Positions 56,111 through 64,000 of a stretch of DNA of 64,000 nucleotides are shown here, piece after piece. Position 1 is the stretch's first letter. Each line of letters starts with the position of its first letter. Made by a program: the position numbers and the translations under genes. Under the pieces are notes generated by a model, which saw only the letters and a program-made list of their open reading frames with translations, was not told the DNA's origin and did no database searches. This DNA comes from Martelella mediterranea (GTDB lineage Bacteria; Pseudomonadota; Alphaproteobacteria; Rhizobiales; Rhizobiaceae). The stretch covers positions 1 to 64,000 of the forward strand of contig PVUG01000004.1 of the NCBI GenBank assembly GCA_003001975.1. The letters are read 5' to 3'.

Positions 56111-57017
56111 AGCCGTCGGGCGATGTTCCTTCCGCTGTGAAGAGATCCAGCCTGTCGAGCGGGCTGATCACGGCGTGAACCGTCCGGGTCGCCACCTTTG
56201 TATAGAGTGCTGTATTGTTGAACTTGGCATGCCCAAGCAGGACCTGGATAATCCGGATGTCGGTGCCATCCTCCAGAAGGTGAGTGGCGAAGCTGTGGCG
56301 TAATGTGTGCGGGTCGACACGTTTAGGGATATCAGCAACCCGGCCGCTTCGACGACGATGCGATGAAGCTGTCGGGTGCTGATCGGCTTCATGGAATCTT
56401 GCCCTGGAAACAGCCAGCCGTCACGATGCATCACGCCCTGTTGGCGTCCGGCGATCCACCACTGGCGCAGAAGACGAAGCAGATAGGCGGACAGCATCGC
56501 GTTGCGATAGCGCCCACCCTTGCCGCGCTCAACCCGCAGCAGCATGCGTTCGCTGTCGATATCGCGCACCTTGAGATGCGCGACCTCAGAAACGCGCAGC
56601 CCTGCGCCATAGGCAACAGACAGGGCCGCGTGACGCTTGAGGCAGGTTGTTGCCTCGAGCAGGCGGGCGGCCTCGTCGCGGCTGAGGACGACCGGCAGAT
56701 TGCGGGGCTGGTTCACACGCACCAGCCTGTGTGGCAGATCGGGCCGGTCGAGCGTGTGGGTAAAGAAAAAGCGCAGGGCCGAGACGATGCTTATTCGTGG
56801 TCGACACAGGAACGCCGGCTTCGTGATGCTCGATATGGAAGCGCCGCAGTTCCTCCGCCGTCACCGTATCGGGTGATCGTCCCAGAAACGTCGTGAAACG
56901 CCCAATGTCGCGGATGTAGTTGCGTTGCGTCGCCGAAGAGAAATGGCGCATGTTCATGTCATCAATCAGACGCTGGCGAAGCGTGCTGACGGAAGCCTCG
57001 GGGATTATCCGGGTCAT
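56108..57017 (-). pseudogene. Tyrosine recombinase/integrase of the IS91 element, frameshifted
   Basis: The N-terminal SAM-like domain (LRQRLIDDMNMRHFSSATQR) and the catalytic domain (YGAGLRVSEVAHLKVRDID with the first Arg; [28 protein letters not shown] with the Tyr) are all recognisable, but two one-base frameshifts (near 56795 and near 56345) split them into three frames. The end overlaps the IS91 transposase start, the usual order for this IS91 type. Confidence 0.85.
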
Positions 57018-57249
57018 CACTCGGTCCCTTTTGTTGAAAGAAACCGGGATGGTCCACTTAATCGGAACCGTGCTCAATCAAACCTCAACGCCTGCGTGCC
57101 CGCCGTATTCTGACCCCACACGTCTTCCCGCGTAGCGGATTCGTTCACCGGACGTTTCGGCCGGTCCGGAAAGCGCGACCATTTCGGCCGTTCGAGGAAC
57201 TGAGGTCGTACCCCAATTGCCGACACACATTCTGAGCGCGACGAACTCC

Positions 57250-57430
57250 CGCAATGAGCCCGTTGCTGAGCAACGTGCATCTGCTCAGTCTCCAGCTCTT
57301 CTCCCCTCGCGAGCCGTTGCAACATCCGGCTTCCGGCAAACGGGTAGTTGAGATGCAGATCGTCGATTTGCCGCATCAGGGCCAGATCGCCGCCAGAGAC
57401 CGGACGAAGCCGACAATAGACGCTGCACGG
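57250..57430 (-). pseudogene. IS3-family orfB fragment
   Basis: RPVSGGDLALMRQIDDLHLN followed by YPFAGSRMLQ is the N-terminal part of an IS3-type transposase orfB. Similarity ends after about 60 codons; upstream and downstream parts are missing. Confidence 0.75.
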
Positions 57431-57534
57431 CTAAAATCGAAGAGCTTCGAGAAGAAGCGCTGTCAACTCTTGAGCAAGGTGACCTTTGGAGGAGGCCGAG
57501 GCGCGTGAACTGGCAAGCGCCTAGAAGGTCAGGC

Positions 57535-58437
57535 TCAGCGCGATGTATTGCGCCGCGCTATGCGGACATGGTCGGCCAACGCGCGCAGCTTCGGGGACAT
57601 GTCCGTTCTCTGCGGGAAATAGAGATAAAACCCAGGAAAAGACGGAAGGTAGTCCTGCAATACGCAGATCAGTTCGCCGCGCTCGATATGAGGCTGGAAG
57701 GTTTCCTCCGTCGCAAAGGTGAAGCCGGCTCCAGCAAGAGCGGCCCGCAGCATGACGTTGAGGTCGTTCGAGGTGATCTGCGGCTTCACGGCAATATCGA
57801 AGGCTTTGCCCTCCTTTTCGAACTCCCAGCGATAGGGCGCGGTCCGGTGGGTCGGTCGCCAACCGATGCATCGGTGTTTCAGAAGATCTTCCGGCGTCTC
57901 CGGTGTTCCGTGAGCTGCGATATAGGCGGGGGAAGCAACGACCGCCTCGCGTTGCGCGTCCGTCAGTGCGACCGCGATCATGTCCTGCGCGATGACCTCT
58001 CCAAGCCTTACGCCCGCATCAAAGCCTCTGGCGACGATGTCAAACTCGTCATCGGTCACAGTGACATCGAGCGTCACCTCGGGATAGGCCTCAGCAAAGG
58101 ACGCAACGAATGGACCGGAAAGGAACCGCTCTGCGATCGACGTGACTGCGACCTTGAGGTGCCCTCGGGGGATATCGCCGCCCGGGATGCGTTCCAGCGC
58201 CTCACGAATGTCTCCCATCGGCTGCGACAGTGTCCTGCGGAGTTGCTCTCCGGCCTCCGTCAACGACACGGCGCGAGTCGTTCGGGTTGCAAGCTGGACG
58301 CCGAAGAACGCTTCAAGCCGCCTCATGCCCTGGCTCACAGCCGACCGCGTCACGCCGAGGCGATCTGCGGCTTCACGGAAATTCTGCGTTTCCGCGACGG
58401 CGAGAAACATCGAAAGCAGATTGAGGTCCATTGGCAT
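57535..58437 (-). CDS. LysR-family regulator
   Basis: A 300-residue LysR regulator: N-terminal HTH (FREAADRLGVTRSAVSQGMR) and a substrate-binding domain of the type GHLKVAVTSIAERFL, DAGVRLGEVIAQDMIAVAL. It is divergent from the secreted NTF2-like gene at 58560, which is its likely target. It is the first intact gene after the IS debris. The ligand is unknown. Confidence 0.92.
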   Translation of the reverse strand: MPMDLNLLSMFLAVAETQNFREAADRLGVTRSAVSQGMRRLEAFFGVQLATRTTRAVSLTEAGEQLRRTLSQPMGDIREALERIPGGDIPRGHLKVAVTSIAERFLSGPFVASFAEAYPEVTLDVTVTDDEFDIVARGFDAGVRLGEVIAQDMIAVALTDAQREAVVASPAYIAAHGTPETPEDLLKHRCIGWRPTHRTAPYRWEFEKEGKAFDIAVKPQITSNDLNVMLRAALAGAGFTFATEETFQPHIERGELICVLQDYLPSFPGFYLYFPQRTDMSPKLRALADHVRIARRNTSR

Positions 58438-58559
58438 TGGTTATTCTAGCTTTACAAGATGTCCATTACAAGACGCCTACACTATCCAACAGCCAGGGTC
58501 CATCTTCCCTCTCGGCAACTGCAACACAGCGTTGTGGACTGAAGAAAGGAAAATGAGAC

Positions 58560-59111
58560 ATGAAAATTCTCGCACTCGCAGCGATCTCCCTGCTGGCCGT
58601 CCCTGCCTTCGCGGCGGCACAGACCTGCCCGCAGGCAGGCCCGGACGCCCCGGCCGAACTGCATGCCGATTGGATCATGGACGGATGGGAGCGCCGGAAA
58701 GGCGACCCCGATTTCGTCTTTGCTGAAAAGATGGACCGCTACTATGACCTCGACAACGCCGAGGGCGTGTTCTACGACAATTTCGCCCCGGGCAAGACCC
58801 AGCTATTCCGCGACGCAGCCGTCTATGGAGCGAACTGGGAGGACCTGCAAAACGCGGCGATAACAGTGCGGCACGGGCTGACCACCGCCAACGACGCGAT
58901 CGTCGGCGAGACTATCGCCTCGACCACGCTGGGTTTCGTCGGGCGGATCGAAAGGGCTGATGGTGAGGTGATCGCCTTTGATGGTCGCTCGCAACTGGGC
59001 TGGGCCTGCACCGATAACGGCTGGAAGATCCGACACGAGTTGAACTACGCCTGGCCGGTCGATCCGGAAGAGATCGCCGACGCCCTCGGACAGCGTGGAG
59101 CGGACGAGTGA
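58560..59111 (+). CDS. Secreted NTF2/SnoaL-like protein
   Basis: A 183-residue exported protein with signal peptide (ILALAAISLLAVPAFAAAQT) and a cone-shaped NTF2/SnoaL-like domain (VFYDNFAPGKTQLFR, ITVRHGLTTANDAIVGE, GWKIRHELNYAW). Family members bind or isomerise small hydrophobic ligands; no activity can be assigned. AAGAAAGGAAAATGAG precedes the ATG. It overlaps the next gene by 4 nt. Confidence 0.8.
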   Translation: MKILALAAISLLAVPAFAAAQTCPQAGPDAPAELHADWIMDGWERRKGDPDFVFAEKMDRYYDLDNAEGVFYDNFAPGKTQLFRDAAVYGANWEDLQNAAITVRHGLTTANDAIVGETIASTTLGFVGRIERADGEVIAFDGRSQLGWACTDNGWKIRHELNYAWPVDPEEIADALGQRGADE

Positions 59112-59347
59112 GCAGCGGAAACGATTTTACCGGTCTCTGGGTGACGGACGATGGCCATATCCGGCACGAGCTTCTCCCCGGCGGTCGCTACGTTGAAGCG
59201 CGCGGCACGCGAGAACGCGCCTATGAGGGAAGCTACGTGATCACCGGAAACCACATCGAGTATCGCGACGACACCGGTTTTTCGGCCGACGGAGATTTCG
59301 TCGGCGGTGTCCTGTACCACGCAGGCATGATCCTCAGGCGTCGGTGA
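59108..59347 (+). CDS. Atu4866-family protein
   Basis: A 79-residue protein (GLWVTDDGHIRHELLPGGRY, then DDTGFSADGDFVGGVLYHAG) that matches the Agrobacterium Atu4866 family, a small lipocalin-like beta barrel of unknown role. GTG at 59108 is the start and overlaps the stop of the gene before it (GTGA), so the two are translated together. Confidence 0.88.
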   Translation: MSSGNDFTGLWVTDDGHIRHELLPGGRYVEARGTRERAYEGSYVITGNHIEYRDDTGFSADGDFVGGVLYHAGMILRRR

Positions 59348-59357
59348 AAACCGGGCT

Positions 59358-59376
59358 GCGCCCCAACAGGGGGCGC
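59358..59376 (+). terminator. Hairpin after the Atu4866 gene
   Basis: GCGCCCC, loop AACAG, GGGGCGC. No clear T-tract, so only a possible terminator or attenuator. Confidence 0.4.
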
Positions 59377-59407
59377 CTCTCGTCCTCTTCGATAAAGTAA
59401 ACCTACC

Positions 59408-59656
59408 ATGACGGAAGAAACCGGATTCGAACGCGGCAGGCGGATGCTCGGTCGCCTCGTCTGCGAGGCCGGTCAGGAGGTGATCGACGCGCTCGCGGAT
59501 ATCGCACCCGACTTCATCGATTACCTCTTCGTATATGGACGGCCGTTTCGCTACATGTTCAAACACGAAGAGAGTCGCCAGTCCCCTCCCGCTCCCGTTT
59601 CCGCTGGTCGGCACGCCCCCATTTCGGACGTTTTATGGTTCGCGGCTCAATCTTGA
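59408..59656 (+). pseudogene. Truncated carboxymuconolactone decarboxylase-like gene
   Basis: The reading MTEETGFERGRRMLGRLVCE, then AGQEVIDALADIAPDFIDYL, is the N-terminal part of the carboxymuconolactone decarboxylase (AhpD-like) family, but similarity stops at about residue 42 and the part with the catalytic Cys/His region is missing. The remaining codons to 59656 are unrelated. It is probably a decayed gene of the LysR-controlled set. Confidence 0.6.
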
Positions 59657-59854
59657 AGGCTGACGTCCGTTATCCGGTGAATGAAGGACAATAAAGGGCG
59701 AGTTCTGGTCGCTCCCGCAAGTGTCAACGGCGCAGGTATTTCGATTGCCGCACAAGGAAAATGCGACCGAATTCGGGACTTGGCGCTTGCGCGGACATGC
59801 AGGTTCCATATTCTCAATCGGTGTGCGGATGAAACGACCACGAGGAGACAATCA

Positions 59855-60760
59855 ATGACGGGCCAACTCGGTCTCCTGAAGACCGTTCAAACCGATATTC
59901 TGGAAATCGCCTACTGCCAGAGCGGACCTGACGATGGCTGGCCCGTGGTGCTGTCCCATGGTTTTCCCTATGACGTTCACGCTTACGCGGAGGTCGCACC
60001 GGTCCTGGTTGCCGCGGGCGCGAAAGTGATCGTCCCTTATCTGCGCGGCTTCGGTCCGACCCGCTTCCTGTCGAAACAGACCATGCGTAGCGGACAGCAG
60101 GCAGCGCTTGGCGCCGACGTCATCGGGCTTATGGACGCGCTCGGGCTCGAAACGGCGATCCTCGCAGGCTTCGACTGGGGCGGCCTTGCTTCTTGCGTTG
60201 CCTCTGCGCTCTGGCCGGAGCGGGTGGCGGGCCTGGTCTCCTATGCGGGATACGACATCATCGATGTCGAGCGTCAGCGCCATGCGTTTTCGCCCTCGCT
60301 CGAACAGGCGATGTGGTACCAGCACCTGTTTCAAAGCGAGAGAGGCAGGGAATGCCTGCGTGAGGCTCGGCATGAGTTGTGCCGGATTCTGTGGTCGCAA
60401 TGGTCGCCGAACTGGTCTTTTGACGACAACACCTTTCTGCGGTCCGCCGCCGCCTTCGAAAACCCCGATTTCGTCGATGTGGTTACGCATTCCTATCGGT
60501 TCGATTTCGGACTTGGGGAAGGCGACCCTGCGCTCGCCGCTCTCGAACGAAAACTTTCCAAAAAACCCAAAATTGTTGTTCCGGCAGTGACTCTGGATGG
60601 AACCCAGGACCCCTTGAAACCGGGTGGCACGGCAGATCACGCGAACATGTTCACCAGCTACCATGAGCACAGGGTCTATCCATGTGGCCATGCCTTCCCG
60701 TTCGAGGCCCCCGAAGCCTTTGCGGATGCAATACTCACCATTCACGAGAGAGCGGCGTAG
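59855..60760 (+). CDS. Alpha/beta hydrolase, epoxide hydrolase-like
   Basis: A 301-residue hydrolase. Oxyanion-hole motif HGFP, nucleophile Asp107 in AGFDWGG (Asp rather than Ser, as in epoxide hydrolases and haloalkane dehalogenases), and catalytic His279 in CGHAFPFEAP. The likely reaction is water addition to an epoxide or related ester-intermediate chemistry; the substrate is unknown. The ATG at 59855 has GAGGAGACA before it. A longer reading to 59681 is not supported. Confidence 0.88.
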   Translation: MTGQLGLLKTVQTDILEIAYCQSGPDDGWPVVLSHGFPYDVHAYAEVAPVLVAAGAKVIVPYLRGFGPTRFLSKQTMRSGQQAALGADVIGLMDALGLETAILAGFDWGGLASCVASALWPERVAGLVSYAGYDIIDVERQRHAFSPSLEQAMWYQHLFQSERGRECLREARHELCRILWSQWSPNWSFDDNTFLRSAAAFENPDFVDVVTHSYRFDFGLGEGDPALAALERKLSKKPKIVVPAVTLDGTQDPLKPGGTADHANMFTSYHEHRVYPCGHAFPFEAPEAFADAILTIHERAA

Positions 60761-60935
60761 CCCGTTTTCGCGCTATCCTTTGGTGGTTGGTATTTTTCGC
60801 AGCGCGTCGAAACGAGGAAGCGCCGAGCTTTGCCGTTCGTTTCAGCAGCGAAGAAGGACATACGAACGTAACAGAGCGGGTCTGCATCGCGGGGACACGC
60901 ATCCAGGTATCGGGCTCGCCTTGCCTGACAAATGA

Positions 60936-61799
60936 TCAACGAAGATTTGCTCTCAGGAACGTGTCCATCGTCACCGGTGGTCGGCCAAGAATTTCGGCCA
61001 GGGTGCCATCAACCGCGGCGAATTCTTCCGCGCGTGCAGCACGATAATAGCCCATCGCGACGGCGATGGCGCCCGGCGGAAGACCGACACTCCGCAATTT
61101 CGCCTCCGTTTCTTCCTCGCTCGCGAGAACGCGCCCGACGGGACGCCCCAAAATTTCGCCCGCAAGTGCGGCAAGATCCGCGAGATCCAGGGCATGGCTT
61201 CCGGTCAGAGGCGGGGTTGGCCCGTCGATAACGACGTCGCCCGCCAAGAGCGCAGTGTCGGCGGCGGCCAGATCGTCATGGGTCGTCCAGGCGACCTTGC
61301 CGTCCTCCGGCGCGATCAATTCGCCCGTTTCAAAGGCGCGCGCATTCATTGCAAGAGCACTTGCAGCGTAGAAGCCGTGGCGAAGCGCGGTCCAGCGGAG
61401 GTTCGAGTCCGCCAGCATCTTCTCGGTGGCGGCATGGGTCCTGCCGGGAGGAAACTGAGAGGTCGGGGAGCTCGCCACCTGGCTCGTGTAGAGGACACGT
61501 TCGACGCGGAGTTCGCGCGCCACAGCAATCGCCGTCGCATGCTGCTTCAGCGGATCCCCGCCCGTTGCGGCCGCATTCGAGGAGACAAGCAGCAGACGTT
61601 CGGCGCCCTGCCAGGCAAACCGAAGGCTGTCGGCGTCATCGTAATCGCCCTGGCGCACACGAACGCCGGCAGCCTTCAGGTCCGAGACCGTTTCGGGATC
61701 GCGGACGCTGATGCCTATCCTTTCAGCGGGCACGTGATGAAGAAGATTGTTTACAACCTTGCGGCCGAGTTGGCCCGAGGCGCCGGTGACGATCAGCAT
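60936..61799 (-). CDS. NmrA/QorB-like NAD(P)-binding oxidoreductase
   Basis: A 287-residue Rossmann-fold protein with TGASGQLGRKV at the N-terminus and the QorB-like pattern RLLLVSSNAA and RVLYTSQVASSP. Homologues are NAD(P)H:quinone oxidoreductases (type 2) or NmrA-type redox sensors that bind NADP. It is divergent from the LysR gene at 61918, which probably regulates it. Confidence 0.9.
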   Translation of the reverse strand: MLIVTGASGQLGRKVVNNLLHHVPAERIGISVRDPETVSDLKAAGVRVRQGDYDDADSLRFAWQGAERLLLVSSNAAATGGDPLKQHATAIAVARELRVERVLYTSQVASSPTSQFPPGRTHAATEKMLADSNLRWTALRHGFYAASALAMNARAFETGELIAPEDGKVAWTTHDDLAAADTALLAGDVVIDGPTPPLTGSHALDLADLAALAGEILGRPVGRVLASEEETEAKLRSVGLPPGAIAVAMGYYRAARAEEFAAVDGTLAEILGRPPVTMDTFLRANLR

Positions 61800-61917
61800 A
61801 AGGTTTCTCCTGAACTTGATTTATGGGCGGGCGCAACCGCCGCTTTCATCCTCGGAGACAAACTGACTGTTCTCAGTAACTTTGATAATCCGTTATTTTT
61901 GGAATAGGCTGTTCTCC

Positions 61918-62847
61918 ATGAAGAACAATGTTTCCCCTGACGATCTGCAGGTCTTTCTGGCGGTCCTGGCCGAAGGTGGGTTCCGCGCCGCGGCCGAACG
62001 GCTCGGTGTTGCTCCGTCGAAAGTCAGCACAACCATTTCGAGGATTGAGGAAAAGCTTGGCGTAGCGCTTCTTCTGCGTACGACGCGCAGCGTGAGGGCG
62101 ACGGAGCAGGGGCAGTTGCTGGCCGAGCGCGTTGCGCCACTCCTGTCTGAGGTGAATGCGGCTGTGATGGAAACGGCAAGTTCCAAAGGCCTCGTGCGGG
62201 GACGATTGAAGCTCAATGTACCGGGCGCGGTGATGCCTGATATCCTGCCGCCACTGCTCAGCGATTTTCAGCATCGTCATCCGGCAGTGGAGGTTGAACT
62301 CGTCGTGGAAAACGGCCTCGTGGATATCATCGCAGCCGGCTGTGATGCGGGCATCCGCTATGGCGCCCATCTGGAAAAGGACATGATCTCCATTCGGATC
62401 GGCCCCCGGGTCCAGCAGGTCGCGCTTGCTGCATCGCCCGGCTATCTCGCCGAACGCGAGCATCCGCGAACGCCCGCCGATCTCCTGAGCCACGATGCGA
62501 TCCGTTATCGCCTGCTGAGCGGGCGGCTTCTGCCTTGGGTGTTGAAGGACGGCGACCAGACGATCGACGTGGAGGCCGTTACACGGCTCACATTGAGCGT
62601 AAATGCCTTGAATACAGGCCTCACATTTGCCCGAAACGGATTGGGCATTATCGGCGCGTTCCGAAGCTGGCTTGAAAGCGACTTCGCCGGCGGAACACTC
62701 GTTCCGGTTCTCCCGGATTTCTGGTCTGAACAGGATGGGCCACACCTGTACTATCCGAGCCGTTCCGCCTCGGCCCCTCTGCGGGCCTTGATCGATTTCT
62801 GCCGGAATTCTTCACGACAAAATTGCCGGCTCCCCCCGGACATCTGA
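61918..62847 (+). CDS. LysR-family regulator
   Basis: A 309-residue LysR regulator with HTH FRAAAERLGVAPSKVSTTIS and an effector domain GRLKLNVPGAVMPDILPPLL and DAGIRYGAHLEKDMISIRIG. The ATG at 61918 is chosen over a TTG at 61882. Divergent partner: the NmrA/QorB-like gene. It is related to, but clearly different from, the LysR at 57535. Confidence 0.9.
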   Translation: MKNNVSPDDLQVFLAVLAEGGFRAAAERLGVAPSKVSTTISRIEEKLGVALLLRTTRSVRATEQGQLLAERVAPLLSEVNAAVMETASSKGLVRGRLKLNVPGAVMPDILPPLLSDFQHRHPAVEVELVVENGLVDIIAAGCDAGIRYGAHLEKDMISIRIGPRVQQVALAASPGYLAEREHPRTPADLLSHDAIRYRLLSGRLLPWVLKDGDQTIDVEAVTRLTLSVNALNTGLTFARNGLGIIGAFRSWLESDFAGGTLVPVLPDFWSEQDGPHLYYPSRSASAPLRALIDFCRNSSRQNCRLPPDI

Positions 62848-63039
62848 ACTGTGCTTCGCGTGGAGGAACGATAGGCGTGTGTTTGAACGTCCGCTTTCAC
62901 GGCGATTTCTCAAACAGCAGTCAGTCCTCTTCCGGCCCCCTTTGCGCCAGCCAGAAAACCCTTAGCGTGCGGCCGGCAAGCACCGTCCACTGCTGCGATT
63001 TCCTTGGGTGGCCCGTACAGAACTTTACCCCTGCCCTAA

Positions 63040-63077
63040 ACTTTAGCCTCGACTTTAGGCTTCGAATTTAGCCTCAG
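63040..63077. repeat. Short near-tandem repeat
   Basis: Three degenerate copies, ACTTTAGCCTCG, ACTTTAGGCTTCGA and ATTTAGCCTCAG, follow each other without gaps. The origin is unknown. Confidence 0.5.
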
Positions 63078-63156
63078 ACTGGGCAACCCGCGCGGTGCCA
63101 AATACCCGCAGGGCAAGGGGCCGAGGGAAGGACCCGCGGATTGCTTGCCCCCTGCC

Positions 63157-63200
63157 CTGACGACAAAGAGCGGGCCACCGAAGCAACCCGCTCTCGTCAG
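63157..63200 (-). terminator. Terminator of the NusG paralogue
   Basis: On the minus strand AGAGCGGG, loop of 12 nt, CCCGCTCT followed by TTG, with outer arms CTGACGA and CGTCAG. It lies about 90 nt after the NusG-like stop. Confidence 0.6.
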
Positions 63201-63285
63201 TCTCATGCGGAGCACCCGTCTCGCTGATACGCTGCGATCGTGCCGAGATCCTGTTGGATCATCTTCGACCGTCAGGGCGATTGGC

Positions 63286-63927
63286 TCATACCTTGCCGAT
63301 CACGGCAAGCGGTACGACCATTGGCGTCAGCCGGCCGAACAGATCAACCTCGACCACGACATCACCCCTGCCCTTGCTGTTGGCGGTAACCACCGTGCCG
63401 ACCTGCCCCTCGAAGATCCCGTCACCGATCATCACCCGGTCGCCGGCTGCGACTTCGACATCGCAGCGGCGCTCATAGTCGAAGTCGCCATTGTCAGCCT
63501 TGCGCATGATCTGTGCGACCTTGTCGTCTGAGACAGGGTAAGGCGTCTCCCAGCCACCGAGAATGGCGATGACATGATCAAGCCTCAGCAGGCCCCTGAG
63601 TGCCCTCGCCGTGCTGACAAAGCGGACAAGCACATAGCCGGTCATCAGCACTTCGTCCCTGACCGGCAGCATCCGCCCGCGCCTGCGCCTCTGCTTGCCC
63701 TTGCGCATCGGCACAAGCGCCTCGGCGCCAATGTCCTTCAGGACTGTCTCCACCTGTTGCTCATGGCCCGGATGAACCGCTGCCACATACCATGTCGCCT
63801 GATCATGGGCTTCCGTCAGGGCATGCTGCTCATCGAGCCGCATGCGTCTGAGGGCTGCATCCCGTTCCAGACGCCGAAGGCTGTCCTTGCCGAGTTCGGC
63901 CTCAAGGCTCGTCATATCCCGTGTCAT
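63286..63927 (-). CDS. Specialised NusG-family antitermination protein
   Basis: A 213-residue protein with a 45-residue N-terminal extension, then an NGN domain (ATWYVAAVHPGHEQQVETVL, VLMTGYVLVRFVS, GLLRLDHVIAILGG) and a C-terminal KOW domain (VAAGDRVMIGDGIFEGQVGT). Core NusG is normally encoded with secE and the ribosomal operon; this copy is not, and its sequence is diverged, so it is a paralogue that probably acts on a limited operon, in the manner of RfaH or LoaP. The ATG at 63927 overlaps the stop of the gene before it (ATGA). Confidence 0.85.
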   Translation of the reverse strand: MTRDMTSLEAELGKDSLRRLERDAALRRMRLDEQHALTEAHDQATWYVAAVHPGHEQQVETVLKDIGAEALVPMRKGKQRRRRGRMLPVRDEVLMTGYVLVRFVSTARALRGLLRLDHVIAILGGWETPYPVSDDKVAQIMRKADNGDFDYERRCDVEVAAGDRVMIGDGIFEGQVGTVVTANSKGRGDVVVEVDLFGRLTPMVVPLAVIGKV

Positions 63928-64000
63928 TGTGCTGCTGCCCCGCTTGTCCGTCCGATCCGTTCCAGCCTGTCGAAGAAGGCAGCAAGCGCCGCCTTCGGTC
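63924..64000 (-). CDS. C-terminal end of a gene cut by the window edge
   Basis: The last 24 codons (ending FFDRLERIGRTSGAAAQ) lie in the window; the stop TGA overlaps the start of the NusG paralogue by 4 nt, so the two genes are translationally coupled. The family cannot be recognised from this piece. Confidence 0.5.
   Translation of the reverse strand, partial: PKAALAAFFDRLERIGRTSGAAAQ

Larger units (their letters stand above)
54484..57430. mobile_element. Cluster of degenerate insertion sequences
   Basis: Remnants of at least three elements lie side by side: IS5 (plus), IS91 transposase with its tyrosine recombinase (minus) and IS3 orfB (minus). All coding parts carry frameshifts, stops or truncations, so none should be active. 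Confidence 0.85.
62848..63285. other. Intergenic stretch between convergent genes
   Basis: No gene is supported. It holds a short near-tandem repeat (63040-63077) and a hairpin (63157-63200), both listed separately. Confidence 0.5.

Noticed and set aside
63286-64000. Prophage based on the NusG-like gene
   Set aside because: No capsid, tail, lysis or intact integrase gene accompanies it in the window.

Overview
The window reads as a chromosomal segment of an alphaproteobacterium of the Rhizobiales (Hyphomicrobiales). The evidence is gene content and gene pairs: a roughly 2830-residue cyclic beta-1,2-glucan synthase of the NdvB/ChvB type, isocitrate lyase divergent from a ScfR-type regulator, an Atu4866-family protein, a DUF1488 protein, paired cold-shock genes, high GC with strong GC3 bias, and Rhizobiales-type small proteins. 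The genus cannot be fixed from this sequence alone.

Layout. 1-5.2 kb: the 5' end of an IS110 transposase, then recQ, a glutaredoxin-MauE membrane fusion, a small conserved protein and aceA. 5.3-10.8 kb: scfR, then a copper block (YHS-type copper ATPase with a CueR-like promoter, and three small divergent secreted genes, one Met-rich with EF-hands). 10.9-18 kb: envelope genes (a large MscS-family channel, a secreted unknown, and a YwqK/MORN-like secreted protein coupled to a 729-residue periplasmic unknown). 18-25.6 kb: an intergenic repeat, a multipass protein, and the translationally coupled operon DUF4129-DUF4350-MoxR-DUF58-SpoIIM-RDD. 25.8-29.2 kb: two membrane-anchored unknowns. 29.4-30.5 kb: a gene-poor stretch that starts with the 3' half of a tRNA-Pro, a probable integration scar, and contains a perfect 19-bp hairpin. 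30.5-41.7 kb: an Ntn amidase, an outer-membrane barrel, a DUF4239 protein, a GST, a TetR-led four-gene operon with an operator palindrome, a DbpA-like RNA helicase and two transglutaminase-fold proteins. 41.7-50.2 kb: ndvB. 50.4-54.3 kb: small Rhizobiales proteins and a cold-adaptation block (csp, desaturase, csp, small protein). 54.4-57.5 kb: dead IS5, IS91, tyrosine recombinase and IS3 remnants. 57.5-62.9 kb: an accessory redox/hydrolase block with two LysR regulators. 63.3-64 kb: a specialised NusG paralogue coupled to an upstream gene cut by the window edge.

How the genes fit together. Most of the window serves the envelope and stress: copper export and periplasmic copper handling, osmotic protection (MscS, periplasmic cyclic glucan), cold response (csp pair, membrane desaturation, possibly the helicase) and a MoxR/DUF58 chaperone-type operon. 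Mobile DNA marks three places: the left edge (IS110), 29.4-30.5 kb (tRNA scar) and 54.4-57.5 kb (IS graveyard next to the accessory LysR block). The least explained items are the repeated element 3' of both csp genes, the 19-bp hairpin, the YwqK/729-residue pair, the IS110 leader with possible bridge-RNA structure, and the NusG paralogue.
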